The position numbers and the translations under genes are program-made. From assembly GCA_905250125.1 (NCBI GenBank), contig CAJNOL010000736.1, positions 43,185 to 107,184 on the forward strand: a stretch of DNA of 64,000 bases, in the 5' to 3' direction. Below are positions 47,401 through 62,700 of the stretch, one piece after another (positions within the stretch are counted from its first letter, which is position 1; every line of letters begins with the position of its first letter). Under the pieces are notes generated by a model. That model searched no databases. It was not told the origin of the DNA and was given only the letters and a program-made list of their open reading frames with translations. This stretch comes from Rotaria sordida. Its lineage: Eukaryota; Rotifera; Eurotatoria; Philodinida; Philodinidae.

Positions 47401-50400
47401 ATTTATTATTCTTGATACTTCTTCTTGCCAAATTTTTAATCCGTACATTCCAACATAATCTTGTACATATTCAAATGAACGACGAAAACCATCCATTTGA
47501 TTACCTAGTGCATCTAACTTAGATATTAATTCACTATTCTAAATAAAAACAAAAATCATCTCTTTTGACCATTTCTAGTTCTCGAAGAGGACAACAATCG
47601 ATTCGTCTGAAAGTTTTTGGATAATTATCAAATTTTTCGAACATCTGTCTTCATATTTGAAATAATTTATTTGTAATAAAAATTTCAGATAGGATTATTT
47701 ATACTCTCTTCGAAAATCCGAAATGACTGAAGAAATAGATTTATGGGAGTATCCTGAATAAAATACAAACTTTAGCACGAGGATTAAATGTAAGACCATT
47801 ATGTAAAGCAGTTGCAACTTGTTTAACTAATTCTTTTCGAATACCATCTTCAAGTACACGTTTTGGATCAAGCTTAAAAATAAAAACTTTGTTTTTTTTT
47901 TGTTTCCTTTTTTATTTTGAAATAAATTTAAATTTTACTTTAATTATTCCAACTAATGTTGTTTTCATCATTAACATACTTTCTGTAAATATTGAAATAT
48001 CATGTGTTAATTTTGCAACTTGATAACGTTCATCAAGTTGAGCATATTCTCTTAATTTATCTTTTTCAGCACGTAATGGTAATTCACGTAATGTATGTGT
48101 TTGTAAATAAACAATATTAGCTAACATTGAAAACATTGTTTCAGGAATAATCTAATAAAATTATAAATACAATAAAAATAAAAAAAAAGGGGAAAAATAA
48201 TTTTCTTCTTACTTGTAAAACTTTTCGTACATAAGCAACAAGTTCACCGGAATAATAATGACTTACAATCATAAGATCATTACTACCAACTTGATTGATT
48301 CGTACTAATGGAAGGTCAAGTGCTGATGAAAGCTTAAATTTTCGATTTTAAAAGATGAATTTTTATATTAAAAAAAAAAAATATTTACTTTTAAAAATGT
48401 TGCACGTAATTTTGTTACTAAAGAAGGACTACGTTTTATTCCTTCTTGCATTACACCAGTAAAACTAAATATATAAAAGAATTACAGAAAAAATTATGAT
48501 AAGATTTTATTTTAGTAACATCAGTTGAATAACTAACAAGTAAATCTTTTCTTTCATGTTTCAAACATTTCATTGTTTTTTTTTTAAAATATTATTAAAA
48601 AATATTATTTTCATTAATAATTCTTATGTTGATATGAGAAACAAATGCATTTGCTATATAGATACAAAGAGTATAATATGAGTTTTTATTGTATCCATGA
48701 AGTTCAGTAAAAGATTTTGTTTCGTAAGTGATAAAATTCTGAGTCGAAGTACAAGACGTACATTTAAAAGTTATATGAGATGGAGTAAACTTTCTCTTGA
48801 TTTTGATTACTAAAATACGATAATACTGCATAAAATTCTCAAAAGACTTCGACTTTCGCAAGGTGTTTGTTTTCTATAGTCTACTTATTATTGTAATGTT
48901 CTTATAAGATAAAAATACTTTTGATCATATTATTTGTCACTTCATCTTTTCTATTAAAAAGCTTGAGTTTCATAGAAACATTTTTTATATTGTTTGGATT
49001 ACAATGAAGGTTTAGTGTAACAAGTGCGTCGAAAGTATTAAGCACTTAGTTAGAATCAAAATTTTGTGCTCTTTTCAAATCTATGTTTAGAATTTTTGTA
49101 AGACTCATAGGTTAGAAGTTATGATCAAATTTTTAAGAAGCCTGAAAATAAAGTTTGGATGGTTTTTGGTGCTTAATAAGATATCTAGGGTAGAGGTAAC
49201 ACTTATTATGAATACACCAATAGAAACAGAAAACATTTCTCTACATTATCAGTTTCCTGAAAGGCATCTATTAGCAATGAGAATTTTAGTAAGAGATACA
49301 ATGACATGATCGTAATTTCTTGATTTCTAGACTTTCAAAATAAACTCGATTGTTTCTGACTGATAGCTGCAAGATTCCTAGTTCTTAGCTGATTTTGTAG
49401 AGGACGATCTTGATCTTTATGCTATGCAATAATGATCATCACTGCTGAGAAAAAAATCTATTATTCAGGTGCTGATCCAACAAAAAAAGAAAGTGAGATC
49501 AAACGAAATGGGTGTTTTTACAAAAGTAATGAGAACAATCATTGAACAACAGCATGAAATCAATTTCCAACAGGATATGATTGCATACTTCATCTCAAAT
49601 CAGCTAGTGAAATCACCTACGTCCAAACTTTATATTCAAATTTGTGAAAGATTTTATTATAGCCTATGAATCTCACAAATATTCTGAATATAGATTCTAT
49701 AAGAGCACAAAATTCTAATTCTAATCGGTCGAAAAATGAAGAAACATTTTCTTGTATAAAAAATTTTCGATGTATCTGTTATCTATTTCAATTAATTAAC
49801 ATGATTAAAGTTTTTAAAACTTGTTTTTTTTTTATAACTTCATAAAGATTTGTATATTTTATTCTGAATAATTTATATTTATTTTTACCTATCAATAATA
49901 ATCCATGCATAAGATAAATCAGCAACAAGATCCATAATACTAATTGTTGATTCTTGAACATTATTTAATAAAATCATTGTACTTAAAAGACGTTTATTAT
50001 CATTTAAAAATTGTTTAACTTGCATATTTGTATCAAGTTCATGAAATTGTTGTACTTCATCTAAAGCTGTCATTATTTGATTTGTTTGACGTCCAGCACT
50101 TGTCCAATCTTCAAAATCTAATGATTCAATACGTTTAGCCATTGTACGAAACCATGATTGAAGATTATCTATTTTCAAATACAAAACATAAAAAATTTTT
50201 ATTCTATTTTCAAAAAAAAAAAAGATAGAAATATTTCTACCATTTTTTTCTACACGTGTTAATGGCATTGTACCAGAAAAAACATCAGCTAATTCAATAA
50301 GACGTTCAACAGCTTCTTTTCTATTTGCTATCCATCGATCATGTTTTTCTACTAATAATAAACTAACAATCTATCAGAAACAAGAGAATTTCTTTTTGTG

Positions 50401-52989
50401 TGTGTGTGTATATTAAAAAAAAACAACCTCTTTAAGATTAAATTCAAATTGTGCTGTATTTAATAATAATTTAAATACTTGTGATGGATCATATTGTGAT
50501 TCATTAGTAACAATTTGTAACATTTGTTTACAACGTTTATTAATATCAGCACCAATTGGTAATTCACTTGCATGTAATATAATCCATTTTAAACATATAT
50601 TACATTCTTTCATAAATTTTAATAATGTTGAAATATGTTTTAAAACATATTCTTCAATTAAAACACCTTCAATAAGATATTGTTCAACTTGTTTATTTAA
50701 TTTACTAATATGATCATGAATCATTTGACACTAAAAATAGATATGTTTCAAGAACTGTTTTTTTTTTCGTTTTCAATGACAAGTTAATAATAAAATGAAG
50801 ATCAGTTTTATTCTTAAATTGAAATACTTTCAGAATTTTTACCTATATATGAGTTCAAACGGAGATTATCAATAGGATCGATTCCCTCATTAGGTCTATA
50901 TGAGAGAATTCAAATTTATTGGGCAAATAGAAATAATCTTTTATTGCAAAAATAATAAACTATTCATTTTTTTTTTAAACAATAAACAATTTAATAAGAT
51001 TTTTGAAAATTTTTATCCATTAAATTTATTATTAGGAAAAAAACAAATAAAATAGACATACTCGACTTTTAACAGCTTGAATATCAAGTGTATTATTAAG
51101 TGCTGCTTTTGCTGCTTTATATGGTTCCCATGCATCAATTAAATTGACTGTCATACCCATATATAAATTAATAACCCAATTATCAGCAAAATGTTTATCA
51201 ACAATTTCACGCATAACAGCTTGTTTATTATGTAAAACATCTGGATAAAAATAAAGTAAAACATAAAGCATAGATGCTTGTGTTGCATATGCTGCTGTTT
51301 GATGTTCAAGTTCTGTATAAGCTTTTTTTTGATTATATATATCATCAGAACGTAAACGACCTATAATTATACCAATAACATCTTCACGAAAACCAATACG
51401 TCTATTTTAAAAATAAAAATGAAATATATAAAAATATATTGATTAGCTTTTTTTTTTTTTTTTACCTAAAATAATTTTCTGGATAACCAACTGGACGTTT
51501 ATATGGTTGAAGAGAAAAACCATCATTTCGTGCTAATAATTTTCCTACTTCATCTATATTACTATCCAATGCATTACGTTTACCACTAAAATTTATTTTT
51601 ATTTTTACGAAAACAAAAAAAAAATTTTCAATCATTTCTAAATATAAATAAAAGTCTTTTACCTATAACGAAAATAAGAAACAATCATTCGTTCTCGAGC
51701 AGCTCCATCATATTTTAAATCTAATATTATTAACATTACACCAAATAGATAAACAGCTTCAGTCTAAATGATTTAATACTAAATCATAGATACATCTGTT
51801 TCTTCTTCAATATGTTTTTTCAAATTCCAACTAATTACAGTCAGATATAATTTGACAGAGATTGTTAGATATAACGATGGTTTAGTTTACAATTGCTCGA
51901 AATACAAAAACTGAAAGATTTTGCTTTAATTCGCTTGATTGGGATTAAAAAATCAGGCATACAATGGACAATAAGGAAAATGATAATTCTTGTCAGATTC
52001 TCAAAAATAGGATCTTCAGAAAACTAAAATCCTAGATTGTCAGCATCTAAAATGCGTAAATACAATTTTGTTCCGACTACATAGAATGGCAGACCAAAAG
52101 ATTCTGTACAAAATGAGACTTCTCCATGCTCTCCTATGGTGTTTTTTTTGCCGCGATACAACAATGTCACGGAAACCCGTAAAGTCGGTTTTTTTATCAT
52201 TTCTTATAGATAAACATAATTGAACCTTCAATCAAATTAGTTAAAAATATTGAGCTTCGGTTAACTTTCACCAAATTTCTCCAGTGTCCAAAATAATTAA
52301 TTTAAAATCATAGGTTTCCTAAATACTAGCCGATTATTTTAATTTTACTGCGGTATAGAAAGTAGATAAAGTTTTTCGTTGGCAACGAAACAACTGAATC
52401 TCGTATCAAAAACAAAAATGTATTCAAAATTTTTTCTTACCATTAATTGTTTTCCTGCTTCATTAGCAATAACACTCTCAACTGTTTGTTGTAAATAAGT
52501 ACCATTTGTTAAATCTTCAATATATCTATACATATAATTTTCAAAAAATAGTTCAAAATTTCGAATACTTATTATTATTATTATCTTTGATTTTTATTTA
52601 CCGATTAAACTCAATTCCATATTTCTGTACACTTTCAAATGCTTGATAAAATCGTGTAAGTAAAGTGAGATTATTTTCACGAAATTCATCATCAAGATCT
52701 TGAAGATCCTATTTAAGTCAAAAAATAGAAAAGATAAATAATAATTATTTATTATTAAACTTACTGCTCGATTATTAATTAAATCATCATAATATTCTTG
52801 TTTAGAAAAATATGAAAAATCAAATATAATATCTGCATATTTTCCTGCATCACGAATATTAAGAACTTTAAATAATGGTGGTATAAAATCAGCTAGACGT
52901 AATAATTCAGCTATAATTGCATTTCCTGTTGCAACAAGTTGTAAAAGATTTTGACCACAAGGATTATTTGTTGCTAAAAAATCACTCAT
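44487..52989 (-). CDS. WASHC5: WASH complex subunit 5 (strumpellin)
   Basis: Strumpellin is the large helical scaffold of the WASH complex, which drives Arp2/3 actin assembly on endosomes. Nineteen minus-strand exons: 52989-52765, 52708-52602, 52525-52441, 51763-51663, 51585-51466, 51401-51062, 50730-50428, 50370-50241, 50168-49889, 48464-48389, 48332-48213, 48151-47939, 47872-47771, 47538-47359, 47301-46911, 46857-46674, 45682-45269, 44680-44593, 44540-44487. They give 1170 residues (human 1159). Conserved landmarks run the full length: [11 protein letters not shown] near the start, [94 protein letters not shown], and terminal DEFRTI. An acceptor-like AG (52993-52992) lies two bases before the ATG. 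Introns of 588, 991, 1424 and 677 bp interrupt otherwise short ones. Confidence 0.96.
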
Positions 52990-53746
52990 ATCTAAAAATA
53001 AAAAATAAAATAGTACGAGATAATAAAAGAAAGATTCTTATCAGTTAACAAAAATAAATATGAATCAAAACATTTTCTCGTTTTTATATTACATAGAATT
53101 ATTTATTAAATGAACTTATCCAATCATATAGATTAATATTTTCTTGTTTTATCTGTCAAAATTTGAAAAAAAATGATAAAAAATGAATATAACTATATGA
53201 TTTGACAGATTTACCAATAATCGATATCTACAGATGACGCTGGAAGATGAATATTATAAATAGAATTTAGTTTTTACACCTTCGAAACTAACAGAGTTAA
53301 GAAAGAATAAGTGTTCATCCATTTCAGATGTTTCCTAGAAAATAAACTTTGTTTATATAACAATATCAACTGTGTAATTATCACTAGGACTTTTTCGATA
53401 AGTCCTTTCATTATGAAATCAAGGATTTATGATAACAATTCAATATCTTTATTAATATTTAAATAATTGTTGTTTTAATATATATTTTTTTATTTTTTTC
53501 ATACGACGACCTTCTTCTTCTTTTCTATCTAAAATAATTTATCAATAATAATAATGCAAAGAAAGTAATCTGACTGTTAAAACTAAAAACTCAATCTTAT
53601 CTTGAGTACACATATATAAATATATAAGCTTACAAATTCTCTCTAGTTTAATTCAACTCTCAAACGAAACAGAATTTTTTATTACCAACGTAACGCAATA
53701 AATAAAAAATCAACAGATTTCTTTTTTCAACTGTCTATTGTATAAA
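52990..53746. promoter_or_regulatory. Divergent promoter region WASHC5 / WD-repeat gene
   Basis: 757 bp between two divergent start codons with no coding exon seen, so both promoters should lie here. It is AT-rich, with a TTTTTATATTA block near 53079-53090 and an AATAATAATAATG stretch near 53547. No motif is specific enough to name. Confidence 0.45.
52992..52993 (-). other. Candidate trans-splice acceptor before WASHC5
   Basis: On the minus strand TTTTATTTTTTATTTTTAG is followed by AT and then the start codon. No 5' exon is evident, which suits a spliced leader. Inference. Confidence 0.45.
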
Positions 53747-56700
53747 ATGTTAGCTCAACCAAAATTACTTTCATGGTCATCAGCTAAAGCACGTATTCTT
53801 AATCAATTACATTGTACTGCAACAATTCATGAAGAATCTCTACATCTTTCACGTAGAACTTCTACTTTAGCATCAAAAGTTCCTCAATTTCCGTTATTTT
53901 CAAGTCGAGTTAGTATATTTGATTTTTCTATAGAAAACGAAAAAAAAAAAAAGAATCAATATGATGATCCTTTTTTTTCTTTAAAATATAGCCTTTAACT
54001 AAATTTAAATTTGATACTCATCTTCAAGCATTTACATATTATCGATCAATTGATGAAGATGACAATTCGGATGATGTAGAAGATATGATTATTACATCAT
54101 TATTTTATGATGATCCAAAAGATCCACGTTCAGCAATTGTTGTTTATTTTACTTCATTAAATACAGGAATTATTCGACGATATTTAAAGTAAATACAAAA
54201 ATTATCAAAATTCATATATTAATATCTTTTAAATTTAAGATATGATTTTCAATTTCCATCATTTCAATTATTAAAATATATATCAAAACTTAAAGTATGA
54301 AGAATTAAAAATTTGACAAACAAAAAACAAAAATAAAAGATTCTATCTGTTGTTTTTTTTTCTCAGCTTATTGTTGGTTATTCAAATAATCGATTATATT
54401 TACTTTCAAATAAAAATGGTCAATTAAAATATTTAACAAGTATTAAATGTCCAGGTGTTGCTCGAAGGTAAAAACAAAATATATTTAATCGAATACTTTT
54501 TTATTTATTTTTGTACTTATAATATTTTTTAAGAATAATTTATGATAAAACTTCACGTGATATTATATATGTTGGTGGTGATAATGGTTTCTTTGTTCGT
54601 TGGTATCTTGTTCAAGAAATAGTAAATATAAAATTTTCTCAGAGAAATATTTCAATAGTTTGTTGTTTTTTTTTTGTTAACAGGGTGGATATGATTTACG
54701 ACTTGGTGATAGATTAAAATCGGTATTTATTAATCGAAAACATAATATTATTGATATGAAACTTGATCCAATAACACATAAATTATTTATTGTTGGTCAT
54801 AAAGGTTGTTTAATATTTGATACACTTGTTCGTATTTATCATATTCTACTTCAATGAAAATAATTTCTTTTTTTGTTTGATTTATTTAGTTAAATCGAGA
54901 ATCAGCTAGTGTTCTTTCTGCTCATGGTGCACCAGTTACATGGTAATTTTTTAAAATAATTTTTATAGAAGAAAATAAAAAAATTTGTCTTTTAGTGCAA
55001 TTATTTATGGTTTTTCTATCATAATGGGATTTTCTGATGGTGTAATGAAGGTAATTAAAAAACGTATTGTCATATATCTAAGAAAATGAAAGATAAAGTA
55101 GCAATAGATGACCTTAGAAAATGCAGCAGAGTTCTATAGGAGATAAGATCATGATCATCTTCTTTTTTCATTTCTAAATTTTGTAAATATCTAAAAACAA
55201 ATTTTTCTTGTAGATATTTGAAATTGGAAGTGAATCAATTCCTATTCGATATCAATTACAAGTACATAAAGCTGCTATGATGAGTGAGTAATATGAATAT
55301 TTAACATTAGATTTTTATTTATTTGTTTATTTAGGTTTATTAATTACTGCTGATGGTGTAATAGTTACTGGTGCTGAAGATGGAACTGTATGTTTTTATT
55401 CTCTTGATTCATTACTTAAAGTAAATATAATTTTTATACAATTAAAAAACAAAACAAAAAAAATAATATCCTGTGTTTCTTAGCTTGGTGAACATCGTTT
55501 TAATGAACCTATTGAACGAATGATGCTTGTACGTGGTGAAGATTTACTTATTAAATTTAAACATGAATTACAATTATTAGTTTATACATTAGTAATAAAA
55601 AGAATAGTTTTCTTTTGTTATATTTTTAATTTTTTTTTTATGTTTCGTTTTATAGCCAATTCGATCATTTTCTCATGCATTACAAGCTAATGAACAAGTA
55701 CGTGTTACATTTCCAGTTGGTAGTATTCCAGCACGTGTTGCTATACGAGGTCCACAAAATCTTTTTACACTTTATAATCCACGTTCATCACAAATCATTA
55801 ATATTATTCCATTATCACCTGATGTAAATAAAAATTTATTTCTATTGAATTAAAAATACATAATAATGTTTTGATTTCTTATGACTTTTTTCTCTTTCTA
55901 TATAGAGAATTATTGTTAATGATTTTGTATTTGATACAGCTGGAGAAATTCTTTATATTTTAACAAGTAAAGCAGGTAAATATAGAATTGAATTTATTTT
56001 TAATATACAATTTAATTTAATTTATATTTTAATTTAGTATGTAGTTATTATTGTGCAAGTTATCCATCGTATTTAATGAATATATTTGAAGTTAAAGATG
56101 AATGTCTTTTTACTAAACTTTGTTGTTTTATGTGGGTATGTATTAATTAAGAATTTTGAAATATTTAATATTTTTTTTTGTCGAAGTTTTCACTTCTTCC
56201 TGAATATACAAGAAAACGTCGAGCATTTGGAGTTGTATTTGTTGGAACAACTAATGGAAAAGTATATTCAATAATTGATATATTTTATTATTATTTATAT
56301 CTATTCAAATTATATTTTCTAGCTCTATCTTGTTCCTGGAGATCATAAACTTAAATATGCATTATTACCCGATACATCTGAAGCTTTATATAGTTATTAT
56401 CAAATACTTGATGATACAGTCACAGTTGATTGTTTAGAAATATTTCAAGCTTATGAAACATATACTACTCGAAGTAAGATTTAGTTAAGTATTTAATAGA
56501 TTATTCGACTATTATTATTATTATTACTTAGGAGGAGCAAGATATTTACTTGCTGTTGGAAATGATTTTATTGCAAAATTTTATCGTCTATCAATAAATG
56601 GTCATGATATATTTTTACGTCAATTAGGATTAGCAGTAAATTTATTTAAACAAAACGAAAACAACTTTTTTTATTGTTTTTTTTCTTTAAAAACAAAAGA

Positions 56701-59700
56701 TTCGTCTCGATGCTCCATGTATTGGTGCAGCTATGGCTGAACATCGAATAGCTATTGCATGTAATCAACGTGGTTATATTCAAATGTATTCATTAACAAT
56801 CAATGGTCTTGATGAAATTTCACCTAAAGATATTCTTTATGAACATTCACCAATTAAATCACTTACTGGTTGTGATACTTTAGGTTTATTTGCAACATTA
56901 AATACTCAAAATGAAATTATGGTAAATAAAAATAATATCATAGAAAAAAAAATATATATTTTTTGTTTTTTAAATTATAGTTATGGACAAGAAATAATGA
57001 AGCAATAAGAAAAATAAAATGTGATTTTCCTTTAATATCAATTGCTAATCTTAATGATCGAGGAGATATTTTATTAATATCAAATAGACGATTAAAGTAA
57101 GATTAATTCTTAAAAAAATAATAAATTCATATATATATATTGTTTTATTTATAGTTTTTTAATGATAAGTGATTTTGCACCTGAACAAGTTTTATTTGAT
57201 TTAAGTAAAAAAACAATTAAGGTAAATAGAAAATGTTATAAACAAATAATTTTGTTGCATAGAAACAAAACGAAAAGAAAGAAATTGATCTACTTTTTTA
57301 AAATATTTATCTGATTAACAGACAAATTTTTCTTTTTTTTTAATTTTACATCTAAGTACAACTGTCATATGAAAATTAAATTATATTTTTTTTTTAAGCA
57401 ATGACATTTTGATGTCTATTTATCTATAAAATTATCATCATTCTTCATTTAAAATAAAATATGAAAAAAAAAAAAGAACAACGAACGTCTTTCTTTCTAA
57501 TGCAAATTGTTTTTTTTTTTTTTTTTTGTTGTTTAATGGTGGAAGTCATTGATGATGCCAAATTATATAGAAGGAGAAAAAAAAAAGAAAGAAAGATAAG
57601 AACAAAAGAGTAGAATTTTCTTCCAATTCATATGTTTGAAACGCGTACTTTTATGTGCTTCTTCAATTAAAAAAAAATACAAATTTACTAAGAAAACCTA
57701 TGGTAGGAAAATATTATCATATGCAATTATTATATTCTATCGTTTAGGATGATTCAATTGAATTACCAGTACAAATCAATAAAAATTTTGATCAGTATGT
57801 ATTTGACTAACAGGGAGTATAATTAATGATATTTTAAAAAACCTTCATCTTTCATTGGTTTCTCATGTTTACATTTCTTATATTTGAAATAAAAGAAAGA
57901 AAATAAGTATTCTAGATATATATCTCGATACTTTAGCATTTTTTTTTATTCAAATAATAATGTTGACAAAATCGGAACATAAAAATTTAATTAGTGGAAA
58001 GAACATACTGTTTAGTATATCTGAATGTCATGACGTCAGTGCTCTTCTTTTTTTTTTTCTTAAAGTTAAACAAATAAATCTTTTTTCTTTTGTTTGCTTA
58101 ATCAGAAAATTATAAAGTTTTAGTCGATTTTTTTTTTCTTTTCTTTTCTTCAATTAAAAACAAAGAGATCTATTTCACACTTTTTTTCTTTTTTTTATTT
58201 ATATTGAAATGAATACATTTGAGATTTTAGTGGGTAGAGATTTTTAATGACACCGTAAAAAAAAGATCAAGCATAGAAAAAGAAAAAGCCGTCTACCTTA
58301 TTAGAATAACATCAACAATTTCAAGTGTAATACATCGGCTTTTGCTTTATTCAGTTTTTTTTTTGTTGAATTGTGTTAACTGAAAGTTAGTTGAGATATT
58401 GAGGATAAAAAACATGATACATCCAAAAACACCTTCACCGTTGTATTATTTACAACGAAATAAAGGACAAATAAATAGTAACAGGTAGAATTATGATAAA
58501 ATAATTCCGATTTTTTTGTTTTTTATGTATATTTTTTGATTGTTACATCTAGAAATATAGTCGAATCAGCTAAAACAATTCAACTCGATGAAAGAATTAT
58601 TTCAAAAGGTTTATTATACAATATAAATTATTATTTATATTGTATTCTTTTAATTTTTCAGTTCCAACTGATCTTGACGAGCCAGATGTATTGGGTTTTT
58701 TTGAAGCACTCGAAAAAGAAAAAGCTCAAGCTGAAATGGCGAAAATGTTAGAAAAGAAAAAACAATGTCCAATTGCACCTGATGGTAAAAATAAACTTGT
58801 TTACAGAATTAAAATGTGAAACACAATGTAACTGCTGTTGCTAATCATAGGGAGATCTATTATGAGATAAATTTCTTTTACTTAATCCACAAGAAATTCA
58901 ATAAGAAAGTCAATCATATATTATATCAATAATATCTGTGATGGAAAATATAAACTTTTAACCCCTAGATTTCAACATTTACTTTTAGATCGTGTTTCAC
59001 AAAATATGATAAAATTCTTCTACTCATAAGACAATATTTAATTTCATTTTTAGCTTTAATTCCTAATTCAACACTTCGTTCAATGTTCAAAATGAAAGAA
59101 ATTGAACCAGTTGAAGTAAAAATGTTTCAATTAAGATTGGTATGTAAATTAAAAAAAAAGGAAAGACAGAAAAAAATTTTTTTTTTCGAGTAAAAAATGT
59201 ATTTGAGAAACCAAAAAAAAAAATAAAAATAAAAACCTCACAAATAGATTTCACCAACAACATCAAATACAAGACAAAATGAATTAGATGATCGATTAAA
59301 ACGATTTGCTGTATTAACAAATTTCGATGGTATTCATTCGACTATTTTTCAATCATTAAATAAAATTGTAAGCATATAAAATAAAACTCATATGTTTCTT
59401 CTTATATTTTAGGATATACTTGATAATCTAGAGGTTTGTTATTAAATAAACACTGTAGGAGTCTGTTTGTTTTCATCACAGTTAACTTTTTTATGGTTTC
59501 TTTTTAGTGTGCTTTTTTTTTATGTTTTATCTTATTTTTATATATCAATTGAATGGTTTTTTGTTTTCTTTTCTTTAGAACAAAACGAATAAAAATCTTA
59601 ATTGGCAAAATGATGATGATGAATGGGTAGAATTAGAAGATCCTGAAAGTTCAATTGTTCAACCTTCATCGAAACCACCTAGTGCAAAAAAACTTAAACG

Positions 59701-62700
59701 TATTCATTTTTATTAATAAATTAATATTAATCATAATCGGACTTTTTTGTTTTGTTTTGTAAGATGTACATCCAAAATCGAGTACAATCAGGCCTCGTCA
59801 ACAGGTAAAGAAAAAAAGAAATATTCTCAGATAATTCTTATCCTTAGCGTAGCTTGATGATGATTTCTCTATAGAAGATATTCAATATAATATATATTGG
59901 GATGAGGTAGTTTTTTTCATTTTTGGTTTGAGTTTTGTTTTTTCTGAGGGGAAAATGCTTATATTAACTAATAACGGATGTGTTTAATAAAGGAATTAAA
60001 ATTTTTTTTTTTTGTGTTTTTGTGTGTATTTGATTTATCTAGGAAACAATTCCAGAATTATTTAAAAAAATGAAAAATGAATCATGGTGGCAACAAACAG
60101 ATGATGAAGCAAATAATAGTTTACGTTCAATGTTACTTTATTTAATTGAAATAATAAGAGCTAAACAAAATGATTCATATGAATCTGCTTGTAATTATGT
60201 TGTTGATATATTTCGGTAATTTAATAAAAGAAAATTTTCTTTTTTTTTTCTAATTTATTTATTTATTTATTAGAACGTATGGTATTGAACCATCACTTGT
60301 TAATCAAATTCTTAATATTCTACTAAATCATTTATCTGAAGGTGAAAATGATCCATTAAATATCCATACAGTTCGTACAATAGCTCAATTTATGATTGAA
60401 AGAAAAGATATTATTGTTCCATTACTTAATTTTACATTAAAATGTCAACCAGTAATAATAATAAAATAAATATATATATATTTTAATAACAAAACTAATG
60501 TTTTTTTCTGAAGGATAATATACTTCGACAAGAAACAATAAATGCAATTAAATTTATTACAGATGTTAATAATTCAGATGATATTGATTTAGTTCTTAAT
60601 AATATGTCAATTGTTCGAGTAAGTAGAATTTAGTTAGAAACAAAAATATTTGTTTTTTTTTTCAAGGATGCTGCTGAAGATACATTTTCATTAAAAACAA
60701 TTATTGATAGAATTAAATATAAACAGTCACAAACTGCATCTGATTTAATTGATGAAGAAAAAGATAGTGAAAAAATTGATGATAATATTCTTCATCCATT
60801 ATTAAAAAAGATTTCGGACGAACGTTGGTATCCTCGTGATAATAATCCAATTACACTTGATTCAATTATTGATGCTATACTTGTTAAATTACCAACAGCA
60901 AGTAAAACACTACTTAAAACATTAACATCACATCTTGTTCAATTACATCGGTAAATAAATTGAGATTTTCCTTTATAGAAATTTTTATCTCGAATTTCTT
61001 TATGTAATGTTTCAATGATTTTACTATCGTATATTAAGTTCAGGGTAACTTTTAAAGATTAAGTGATATCTATCATTGCTTTTAATATTTATTGAAATCT
61101 CTTAAAGGCACTTCATATAGATTTCAATACTAGAATTGCCTCTCTTTTTTTTTATTTGTCAATTGATAATTAACAAATAAAGATAAGACCAAGTAAAACT
61201 GACACAGACATATCTCGACAGAATTCTCATGTATAATAGACGTTTCTATTTCGATATAAATCTCTGATAGATATTATAGATCTTCGAATTATACAAAACA
61301 CTATTAATAGACTAAATATCGACAGATTTGCTATGTCATGATTTTTTCGTAAAACCATAAGACAATGAAAATATTAGCGGAAAAACTGACCTTTAAAAAA
61401 GTGGGATAATGACTTACGATGAAAAACGGTGAAGTGTAATACAGTGTTTTATAGTAGTTTAAGCCATTATGTTCGACAGTCGGAACGATCGGACTAGAGA
61501 ATTTTAAGTTATGTCAATTTTGTGGCTATAATCGAAGAATATTTTGTCTATTTGCTTTTCTCATAATCGATTGATTATGTTTGTTTTTAGTGCAATTGGC
61601 TATTCAAATGAACAATTTGATCAAGTATCAAATGGTATAATATCACTTCTATCACATACTGATGCCGATCATCGATTGATAGCTGCAACAACTTTAGCTG
61701 ATTTAGGCAAAGAAACCAAAGCTATTGATATTGCATTACTGAATTCATTTATAAATGATCCACGAGTATATATATTTTTTTTGTATTAATTATTTAGTTT
61801 AATAATTATTTTTTGTTTTTTTTTACAATAGATTTTGGTTCGAACTGAATGTTGTGATACATTAAAAAGATTAACTTCTGTTATGTCGGATACTGTTTTA
61901 AAAGATTGTGCAGATGATATTCCATATTTACAAGTAAAATTTTAACAAATACTTTCTATTTAATTTTTTCTAAATTTTTTTTATAGACTTTACCAGAAGA
62001 AGATTTTAGTCTTCAAAATTATTTAAGAGAAAAAAATCGTGCATTAACACCACCACCATCAACAGCAGATGATCATCCGTCAGTACCAATTGATGGAAAA
62101 CAAGAAGATGAAAAACAAGAAGATGAAGAACAAGAAGAAGAAGAAGAAAATCTTCTACCAACAAATGAAGAACAACAAGAAAACCTATATATAAATATTG
62201 AAGATTCAACTTATCATCCTTCTCCTGATATTAACGAACAAATCGATGATATCAAACCAATTGTTCGTTCACGTTCATCAACTCCTCGAATAGATGAACA
62301 ACCAACTATTCATAAAAGTCGTCATGTTTTACAACAAACACCTAGTCAATTTAGTGTAACTCCAAGTTTAAATTCTTCGACAGTAGTAGTAACTCCTGTT
62401 GAACCACCAATTCGTGTTGAAATAAATGAAAAACCAAGACCTATTCTTCAAGCTTCACATCATGTACCAAAATCACGAAAAGAATTACCACAACCATCTT
62501 CACTATCATCTTTACAAACACCTCGTCTACGTAAACAACCAACTGTACCTATTGAAAAATCAAGTCGAACATCAGTTAAAACAAGTGTTTCCGATCAATC
62601 ATCTGGAAAACGGTATTCTTTTAATATTTTACATATGATTGGTTTTAGTTTTTTTTTTGTTTCTAGTCATCCACTTTTACCAAATAATTCAACTATGTGG

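Noticed and set aside
49121-49669. Plus-strand frames inside the 1.4-kb WASHC5 intron
   Set aside because: No similarity to transposase or other proteins could be seen, and both are short; intron size alone does not show an insertion.
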